Assembly: GCA_001643675.2 (NCBI GenBank)
Contig: LSRY02000001.1
Location: forward strand, 429,501 to 493,500
DNA from: Monocercomonoides exilis
Lineage: Eukaryota; Preaxostyla; Oxymonadida; Polymastigidae
Length of the DNA: 64,000 nucleotides
Direction of reading: 5' to 3'
The position numbers were made by a program, and so were the translations under genes. The notes beneath the pieces were generated by a model. It did not search any database. It was not told the origin of the DNA and was given only the letters and a program-made list of their open reading frames with translations. Positions 9,601 through 19,600 of the stretch are shown here, piece by piece. Every line of letters starts with the position of its first letter. Positions within the stretch are counted from its first letter, which is position 1.

Positions 9601-12600
9601 CAGAGATGGGCGAAGAGGATGGGAGGCAGTTTGAGGTGGAGGAAGTTGTGGAAGTTGTGGAAGTGGTGGGGAGAGAAGGGGAGAGGGAAGAGGGAGAATC
9701 AGAAGGAGAGGGAGGAGATGCAGGGAATGAGGAAGAGAACAGAAGAGCGTTTGAGAAAAGGGGTGTTGGTGTGCTTGTTGATGTTTTGGAGGATGGAAGA
9801 GGAGGACGAGGAGGCAGAGGGGCAGAAGGAGAGTATGGGCTGACTGAGGTGGTGATGAGGCCGTCGAAGCGGACAAGCTTCAGCATGGGAGTGCCTCCGA
9901 TGGGGAAGGAAGGAGAAGACAACGGGGCAGCGAGTGAAGCAGAACATTTGGCCAATGAAAAGTCATCCTCCTCCTTTTCCTCATCATCATCATCTTTGGA
10001 GTCACAGGCGAAACAGGGTGTGTCTGGCTCATCCCCTTCGCAGCATGCAAATGAGAGGGGAGCATCTCAAAATGGATGCTCACCTCGCAATGCATCGGGC
10101 GAACTGTCTGCTTTGAGCACATCACACAACTCGCCTGTACCAGTCACCCGATCCACTTCATCCACTTCATCCACCTCAACACCCACATCGACACCCTTGT
10201 CGCAGTCTCACATGTTTCATTCGCCGTTTTCTGCGCTGCAGTCGAAGAGGCCCACGATCAGCGCAGAGGAGGAGATATTTGAGGCGCGCAAGATATCGCA
10301 CCACCATCGCTCTCATCACTCACCGCAGCTCCTTCAACAGCATCAACAGCATCATCAACAACAGCTTCATCATCATCATTGAATGGAACAGGAGTGCTGG
10401 GGCCATATTTGGAGGGGATGTCGGAAGTGCTGTTGGATGTGCTTGCGCCGAGCGAGTCGACGGTGAGGAAAGAGAGAGAAATGATGGAGAAGAAGATGAA
10501 GAAGAGGCGAGCGACGCAGATATGGGAAGAGTTCATGGAATCGAATGAGAGTGAGGAGGAAGGAGAAGAAGGAGAAGGAGGAGAAGGAGAAGAAGATGAT
10601 GATTTGTTGGTTGGACGGAGTGAAGGGTTGGGTGATGCTGACAAATCGAGTGAATGGAGGGAAAGGGAGAAAAATGTGAGAGAAGAAGTGGGAGTGGAAA
10701 GGAAAGCGGAGGGAGGAGAAGGGAAAGGAGAAAGAGAGAGAGAAGAGAAGGAGGAAGTTGAAGTGTTTGTGACAGAATCGAGAGAAAGGATGAGAGGAGC
10801 TGTGAGAGAGAAAGTGAAGCCTCGGAAAATAAGCACAAGGGGTGAGAAAGAAGGAAAGGAAGGGAATGGAGAAGGGAAAGCAGATGCTGTTGAGGAAAGG
10901 GAAAGAGAAGGGAAAAGAGAAAGAGAAAGAGAAATGGAGGTGAAGGTGGTGAATGAAAGGGAAAGGAGAGAGGAAGAGCAGAAAGCAGAGAAAGGGGTGC
11001 AAGTTCGAGGGGTGGTGAGGAAGAAAGGAGGGAAGGAGAGGAGGGATTTGGAAGGAGGAGAGGCTGAGGAGGATGAGTTTGATGGGAAGATTCAACGGGT
11101 GTGGGAGGAGCAGAAAGAGGTGGAGGAGCGGATCCGGCAGAAGCGGGAGCGGATCCGGGACATCCGAAAAGACATTGAGCGGCGAGAGAGGGAAGAGGAA
11201 GAGGAAGAGCGAAGGGAAGGGGCGGGTGTGATCAGCAGGATGGAGCGGAGACGGATTGTGAGGGAGCGAAGCAGAGAAGAGCTTGGAAGGCGAAGGAGAG
11301 AAGAGGAAGTGCGGGAGGCGGAGATGGCAAAAGAGCGGGAAGGAGCAGCGCTGGTGATTGGGGTGGGGTGGATGGGGAGGTGGAAGAGGAAGGCTGGGTC
11401 AGAGAGGATGAAGGAGGCAGAGGAGAGAGAGGGGGAGCGAAGAAGGGCGGGAGCGGGGGTGATTGCGAGAGGGTGTGTGAAGATGTGGAGGCGAAGATAT
11501 GCAGGTGGTGTGCTGAGTGGAGAGAGGGAGAGGGAGGCAGAAAGGAGGGGTGTGGCAGGGAGGGTGATCGGCAGGGGGTATTGGAGGCATGTGTGCGTGG
11601 GCAGGGGCAAAGAGATTTTGGAGGAGAAGCGGAGAGAAAATTTTGTGAGAGAAGGAAGGGCAGGATGGGTGATTGGGGAAGGGTGGAGAAAGGGGATGCG
11701 ATGCAGCGAGGCGAGAGAGGAGCTTGTGGTGAGGTGGATGGCGGAGGAAGAGAGGAGGCAGAGGGCAGCAGGCAGGATAAGCGGGTGGTGGAGGAGGCGT
11801 GTGGTGTATGGGGAGTGTTTGAGAGAAGCGATGGTGCGAGGGCTGGCAGAGGAGCGAAGGAAGATCGAGGCAGGGGAGGTGGTGACGAGGAAGCGGCGGG
11901 AGCAGGTGAGGCGTGTGTTGTGTGAGGAGATGTTTTGGAGGCTGAAAGGGGAAGCAGAAGAGAGGGAGAGAAAGGCTGGGGAGGAGATTGGGAGGGGGCT
12001 GAGGAGGATGGCGCTGGGGAGGAAGTGCCGGATGGCTCTGGAGGGGAAGAGAGAGGAAGAGGCGCAGCGGAAGGCTCGGGTGCGGAAGGAGAAGGAGGCG
12101 CGGCTGCACATGCTTGAGGAAGAGCTGGAGAAGAAGAAAGAGGAAGAAGAGGCGCTGGGGCTGATTGAAGCAGAAGAGGAAAAGAAACTGTTGAAGCAGA
12201 GTTATTGGAGGATGGGAGGAGGAGGAGGAGAGGTCTGGGGAGCGAGAGGTAGAGGAGGAGGTGGTGGTGGTGGTGGAGTGCTGGTGGCAGATGCGATTGT
12301 GCAGACAGATCGAACAGAGGAGGAGTATGAGATCTTTGACGAGGAGGTGACAGACATGGGGAAGGGGTCAGGCAGCGCGTTTTCGACTCCGCTGGGTTCA
12401 GCCACTCGTCCGCAGCAGCATCAGCAGCAGCAGGCAGCAGGGTGTGTTTGGGGTGGATCAGAGGGGACGCCAAAAAGTGTGTCAGTGTCGACGATGACAG
12501 GCAGCATGAAGCGCAGATCAGTTGGCAGTGCAGCGATGACAGAAATGGCAGCGATGGAAGGGAATGTTCAAAAAAGCCCTTTGGTGGGTGGAGGGATGGC

Positions 12601-13198
12601 ATGCTCTGCGCTGTCAACGCCTCTCGCACATGCTCAGCCGCAGCAGCTGTGGCCGTCTGGCCCAGCGGTGCTTGAGGGGATGAGTGTTGTTGGAGAAGGT
12701 GTGAGAGCAGGAATGGAGGGCAAGGCAGCAGACATTGGGGGAGCAGGCGGTTCAGGTGGAAGGGTGTTTGAAGAGGAGAGGGGCAGAACTGAAATGAGAC
12801 AGGGAAATGCGAGTGGGCTTTTTGGGGGTGATGTGCAGCTGTCGACGCCAGTTCAGGCGAATCGGGGTTTTGGGCGTTGGGTGTCGGCGGGTGAGGAGAG
12901 GATGCAGAATGGGATTGGGGAGGAGCAGTCGATCATTGTTGAGAATCGGGCAGGGCTTGGCGGGGGTGGAAGCGAAGCATGTGGGAAAGCCCTCCTTTCG
13001 CCCAGCAGCTCATCGGAATGGCCAGGCGGACATTCGGCCAATGAGCGGGCAAGTGATTGTTCTGGAAAGCAGCCACACGAGAAAGAGCAGATGAAGAGAG
13101 ATGGCAGCGAATATGAAGTTGTTTCGTATTCAACCGAGGCGTCGTTCGAAAGAAATGCGAGAAGTGAACAAATCTATTCGCTATTTATAAAAATTTGA
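6698..13198 (+). CDS. ASPM: ASPM/abnormal-spindle-like protein (multi-exon)
   Basis: Proposed microtubule minus-end/spindle-pole protein. The N-terminal exon (from ATG 6698) has the ASPM-type SYDALWLRFGIE block (residues about 94-105), then LLFRVESKFK and a first calponin-homology core (GLELRFAQS ... YDFSDGIILGRIVEVF, to about 7517). The frame at 7636-8900 continues with GWRILSYFSMRLERLRG and a second CH-like core, LVEWCNCVC ... SSGRLFCEMVHAYAPHYIP. After an intron ending near 9046 (TTAG before TGTCGGAG) comes ELPAGLVAGTVAGLF and an IQ motif, AIQSVARGWRVRR (about 9174-9212). The last frame (open from about 10283 to 13198) has many degenerate IQ-like repeats (VIARGCVKMWRRR, VIGRGYWRH, RISGWWRRR) in a Glu/Arg-rich helix. 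Poly-Ser, poly-Glu and poly-His tracts interrupt the domains. The joins near 7620, 8900 and 10280 need introns or are frameshifts; I could not fix them. Confidence 0.62.
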
Positions 13199-13615
13199 GT
13201 TGTAATTGTTAGTTATATTTTTTGTTGTGGCTTGTAACATTTAAATATGGGAGGAAATTTTTAACTTTATGAATTTTGTTCCACTCAATGATTTCTTTTA
13301 TTTTTCTTAATTTTAACAATTTTCTGTATTTTTTTTACATGTGAATATAAGACTTTTTATGATATAATTTCAGAAAAAGTTTGGAATAAATCATTTATTT
13401 TTTCATAAATGCAATAATTCTATCCCATTTTTTATTCAGATTCCCTTAAAGAAAATAAAATTGATCAATAATTGGACGAAAATATGATTTCATAGAAAAC
13501 AGTCATATAATAAGCTATTTATTGGTTTTTTTGATAAACCTTCCATTATTTGTTTTTTCTGGCATTATTATTTTTTTTTAAAAAAAAATTATGCATCACA
13601 ACGAAAAAAGCATCC
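13199..13615. other. Intergenic spacer
   Basis: About 400 nt of AT-rich DNA between two convergently unrelated, same-strand genes. No motif is supported. Confidence 0.5.
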
Positions 13616-16600
13616 ATGAAGTGCCATTTGACTTTCTTGTTTTTGTGCTTCATTGCATGCGAATCAAATGGCGTTGCCAATTGCTTGGAACATTCACCAT
13701 GCAAAGCTCACTTGCCTTTCAATTATGAGTCCATTGGCACATCCAACAACAAACAGCAATGTCTTTTCAAGGGTTTGTTGAGTGCCCCAAAACAAACTCA
13801 GCTGCTCAGCCGCCGCTGCGCAACAATGGTCAACACCTCTTTCCTGCTGTCTGACGCATCCCTTGCATGCTGTGCACCACACGCCTGCCTTGCCATCATC
13901 AGCAGCAGCGATGCCACATTCAAATCTTGCACTCTCACATACACTTCCAAATCAACCCACCATGTTGCCCAGCTGCAAAGTGCATCCCTGTGGCTGTTCA
14001 ACATCTCGCTGGCAGTCTCTAACCCAGCTGCCCCTGTTTCATCCATTGCCAGCAGTGCTGACCATCCTGCCAGCTCAGCAAACTGCAGAGTCTCAATATC
14101 CTCATCCCTCTTCGACTCCTGCTGCGTCTGTGCTGGCTCCCCGTTTGCAGCAACATCTGGCATATCCGATGTTGAGCTGCTGCATTCATCCTTCACAAAC
14201 ATCACCCGCACCACAAACATGAATGAGCCACTCAATATCCCCACCCGCGAAATCAGAACAGTGATGTCTGGATGCACCGTGAAATGTGTCGAATCCCCAT
14301 ACAACGGAGGCTTGTTCCATGCACTGAACTCCAAATCTTTCGCTCACTCATCAGCAAACACTTCCTTCGAGAACTGCCACAGACGCCACAATGCCATACC
14401 AATGGTTGGAGATCATTCAATGATAAGACAGAACATTTCGGCAGGTGATGCAACGTTCGTTGATTGTGAGTTCAATTCGTTGGAAAGTGATTATGGTGGA
14501 GCAATTCGCTTCACATCCACAGGTCTGCTCAATATTTCCGCTTGCTTGTTCAATAACTGTAATTCTTCGATTCGTGGAGGAGCCATTTCCTTCTTGAGTG
14601 GAGGAAAAAATTTGATTTCAACACACACTTTTTTCAACAGTTGTAATGCAATTCATTCAGGAGGTGCGATTGATATGTGCACTCCAAATTCATTTTTGAT
14701 CAGGAATACTATCACAACAAATTGCACGACTGGACATGTTGGAAGCGGAATGATAACATATGACTGCGAAGATACTGGGTTGATAGATTCATGCGTTTTT
14801 GAGGGTTGCAAAAAGAAAACACAAGATTACCAAGGAGGATGTTTTGGGTTATATGCCAAAGGAAGAGTTAACATGACTGACTGTTGTTTCAGAAACTGTT
14901 CGAGTGAGAAACATGGAGGAGGTATTTGCTGGGACAATTCAAGCAACGCATATGTTTCCAAAGTGAGCTTCTGCTTCTTTGAAAACAATTCTGCTGCAAA
15001 AATGGGTCACGATGTGTATATCGACAGCGGTTGGACAAACATCAATGAGGAGTGCTTTGTGCTCTGCCGCTCCGCAACAGCCAGCTCCGCAAACAGGGTT
15101 ATGAAGGGAATACAAGAATGCAGCTCCTGGATTCCAAACACTTTCTTCGATCCCATCCTCGTCAACAGTGCCAGCGGCATCGACCACCAAGCATGCGGAT
15201 CGGCCGATGTCGGAGACATCCAAGGCAGAAGATGCAGAACCGTGGGATATGCAGTGGGCGTGGCCAACCCGCTGCTCCAAACAAAGGCTATTGCAGTCGA
15301 GGAGTGCGTGTGCCACGAGACAAGGATCGATGTGTGCACACTCACCATATCCTTCAGCGGCGCTGGCGCTGACAAAACAGTGCTGAGTGCTGACGCCACA
15401 GGCAGCACAGCCCTCGTGCAAATCACAACTGGCAGCGCCACTTTCAGCTCCCTCGCATTCCGCAGGAATGCAAGCGCCTCGCTGCACTCCCACCTGTTCC
15501 ACCTGACAGACATGCAGGGATGCCTCGAAGTCGCCCACTGCACAATCACTGCAACAGAAACACTGCCCGATGCACCATTCGCTGCATCCGTCATAACTGT
15601 GGCTGCAGGGCATGTGCTGTTCGATTCGGTGGAAATAGGCCCCATGTGCTTTTCATCTGTGGCTGCCCTGGCTGTGAATGCCGAGGCTGCACTGAGCGTC
15701 ACACTCACTTCCACAAACCTGACAGCCATCACGCGGCAAAGCGGAAGCGGAAGCGGCCTCGACTGCTCCCTCATCGCTGGATCGCAAGTGTGCATCACTG
15801 GCGGATCCTTCTCCAGCTGCACTGCCTGCCAGGATGGCTCGTGCGGAGGAGGGGTGTGTGCGCACCTGACAGACGAGGATGCCGAGATGGTTGTGAACGG
15901 CTCGGCTGCTTTCGCTGATTGCTGTGTTCCCGATACAGAGGGAACGGGAGGAACGGGAGGAACGGGAGGAAAGGGCGGAGGGATGATGGTGCATATCGAC
16001 AACGCCCAAGCACTTTTCCAGATAAGCAGCGGCGTGTGCTTCTCCGATTCCACGCCAAACAGAGCAGCTGTTGGCAGAGACCTCTTTCTCAGGTGCGCAG
16101 GCAGAGTGATGCTGAGTGAAATCGTGAACACAACCACACTTCAGTTTGTCGACCACACCCAGTGCTTTGCCGATCCATCCAGACTCAGCGGCTCTGAGGA
16201 TGGCGCAGACCACCCTGTCATCCCGCTCGAGGTATATCTCTGCCACCGCGACAACAACATCTATGTCGACGGACTCGCCGGGACAGATCATTTGCACTGC
16301 GGCCCATCTGTGTTTGCCTGCGAGACCATCCACTTTGCTGCATCCAACAGAATCACCTCTGCATCCACCACCATTCTTCTTGCTGCAAACTCCACGCTCG
16401 CTTCCGAGATCACAATCGAAACACTCCCCTTCCTGCTCTCCTCTGCAACAGCACATCTTCAGGCTGTGCGCGTGCATGATGCAGGCCAGTGCTCAAACAA
16501 AGCCATTGTCACTGCTTCTGCTGAGATGAGCGCATCCAGCATCTGCTTTTTGCTCCCCACTGCCATGAGCACCGGCCGGCACGGCTTCATCCACTCGCTT

Positions 16601-19600
16601 GCTGCACTCACACTCGACCACTGCTGCATAGACTTTCACAGTGCTCCATCCCTCCCAGTCACCTTCTACATCATGCACCTTGCATCGGGAAGCGCAACCA
16701 TCACCAACACACAAATCAGCACACACGCCGAGTTCAGCACCTTCACCCCGATCCTGATATCGGGCGCACACAGCATCACCATCAACAGCACCACAATTGC
16801 ACGGCCGAGACGGGCAAATGGAGACGGCGGGTGCCTGATCGCGGAAAAGCACACCCAGCAAGGCACCACAATGCACCTATCCAACTGCACCATATCATCC
16901 TGCTGCATCCGCGCACACACCCTCAAAGGCGGCAGCCTGTATGCATCTGTGGAGAACGGCAGGAAGCTCACCATGACTGGCGTCACATTCACACAGTGTT
17001 CAGCATCGAGCTCCGCACCCGAGGCAGATACCGATTCCGATGATGAGACTGAGGCCGAGTCTGAGGAAGAAGTCGATGAAGAAAACGAGGACACAGAAGA
17101 AAGAGGGCTTGGGGGTGGAATGTTCATCGAGGGAGGCGAAGGCTCGATGGACTTTGTGCTCCAAAACATGACATTCGACAAGTGCCACGCCTGGAGAGGG
17201 AAAAGCCTGTTTGTTGCCGGACAGATGCTGGACAGCGTGGCCGACACGCTCCACCTGAAATGGGACATGGACGGGCCAGCCTTCCAGTCGCTGCACCAGC
17301 TCAACGGCTGGGAAAGAGCAACATGCAGCGAGCACTATGCTGTGCCGCTCGTTGTGTATCTCTGGACCAACTTCTCTGCCCATGCCTATGTCGACGGTGC
17401 AGATGGATGGGACTTCAGCGCTTGCGGCTTTGACGTCGCACCTTGCAGATCCATCGACAAGGCTCTCCAGCTCCGGTTTGCCCCCGACCTTCCATCCTCT
17501 GCCTCCACAATCACAGTCACGCACAGCACCACCTTCTCCTCCCTCCTCCACCTCCAGCCTTCTGCCACACACCGCAATCCACAACTCCTAATAAATGGCA
17601 ACATACACGGCACACCAGTCGCAGTCCACGAGCCAGCCCTTCAAGGCAGCAACAAAGCCTTCCTCGCCTCCTCCATTCTCCTCCGTCTCGCCAATCTCTC
17701 CTTCTCTCTTCCACCCTCCCTTCACAGCATCCTCTCTTTTCTCCAATCCGCCACATCATCTGCCCGCCTCTCCCTCTCTGCCTGCTCCTTTGCATCCACA
17801 GCCCCTTCCTCTCCAACCAGCTATGCTGTTGCGTCTGTGCTTGCCGGATCAGTCGAAATCGCCAACTGCTGCGTCTCTGCAATCACCCTCACCCATCCCT
17901 TTTTCCTTGTCGCTGCAACCGCATCCCAAGCAGCTGTGCAGAACTTGTCCGCCTGCATGGTGGATGCCTCGCCAGCAGGGATAATCGAGGTCGCTGCACC
18001 CGCTGAAGACACATCCAAGCAGACAATCAGCCCCACAAACAGCCAGTTGACCTTCACAATCGCAGACTCCAACTTCACAAACATCACTGCCCACGCCAAT
18101 CACTCAACTGTCTTTGCCCTCCCTTCGTACCAGAGCATCGACTGTGTGCTCGACTCCTGCTTCTGCACAAACTGCGTGGGAGAGACCATCGACGAAGGAG
18201 GCGCGGTGCGTGTGCGCCTCAGCTCCACCGAATCCTCTCTGAAAGTGGCTTCGTGTGTGCTCACTCAGTGCGTGTGCTCGCGCACGAAGGGCAAAGGCGG
18301 TGCTCTCATGATCGACTGCACCCAGCCCCAATCCCATTCTCAATCTTATTCTCAATCTTATTCTCAATCTTCACCCCCAGCTCCTGATGACCTCCTCCAC
18401 CCCATCCCGCTCCGCATCCTCAACGACCGCTTCATCTTGAACGACGCCTTTTCCGGCAAAGACATCTTCATCCGGTCCGACCACGTCGCCACACAGATCA
18501 ACGAAACCCAATTCACACTCGACTTCACCCAGCCCTCTCTCCAGACAAACAACTCCATCTGCGGCTCCACATTCGCCGACAGCACCCTTCTCGATCTCAT
18601 CCCGCTCATCACCTTCTTCAAGGCCGGCCAGATCCACGCCTGCCTCCTCGGAACTGACTCGCGCCAGTGCGGCTCCACCTCAAACATGTGCAGAACCATC
18701 GACAACAGCATCCGCCACATCGGCAGCGGCACTTGGAACATGGTCGTTGTCCACACCGATTCCGCCTTCGCCCGCCAGACAACACTCGCCGACCTCACCC
18801 TCCGCTCAGCAACAAAGCTGATCTGCCTGATCCATCTCCAGACTCCAATCGCAATCGAGCAAACCCACCACGCTGTCGTCGCTTTTGCAAACGATTGCTC
18901 GCTCGACAGCTGCCACTTCTCCATCGGCTCCGGCTTCTCATCCGAGCTCCACTCTGTCTTTTGCCAGCTCAATGGCAGCTTGCTCGTCGTTTCATGCACA
19001 TTCACATCTGCCGGAACTGAAACTCTCCTCAACTCCACACTCGTCTCTGTGGCAAGCGGGGTGTTCGAGATGAGGAAAGCCGCCCTCCATTCAATCGCCA
19101 CAACTCGCAATCTCCTCCTCTTCTGCAGCTCATCTGTTGCAGTGTGCACAGAAACAAACATCAGCAGCACTGCCACCAGCAACGCTGCGCTTGCCATCGA
19201 GCCAAGCACCACCATCGAAATCAGAGATCTCGCCATACGCAACTCCACAGCAGATAATGCATTCATCACGTGCGGCTGCCCCCAAACCCCAGACACCGAG
19301 CCTTCTCCAGACGAACCTGCCTCTCTGCTGAAGCTGGTCGGGGTGGCTGTTGCCCATGCAACAACCAAGAGATGCGGCTTTGACTGCACCTCGTGCACAG
19401 GAACCATCCTCCAGCACAACTGCTCTTTCACCAACTTCACTTCCACTTCCACTTCCACTTCCACACCCACATTCGCATCTGAATCTGCATCTGCATCTGC
19501 ATCTGCATCTGCAACAGGAACGATGGAGCACTTTGCTAATTGTGAAAACATCCAGATCGAAGCATGCATCTTCCAAGGCACAGGAACCGCTGCCTCATGC

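Noticed and set aside
8971-12629. Long minus-strand frames (up to 465 codons) rich in Pro, Ser and Leu
   Set aside because: Mirror images of the Glu/Arg-rich ASPM-like coding strand; no domain or start signal.
13550-13615. Start of the receptor at the upstream TTG
   Set aside because: ATG at 13616 directly precedes a good signal peptide; upstream residues are low-complexity Lys/Phe.
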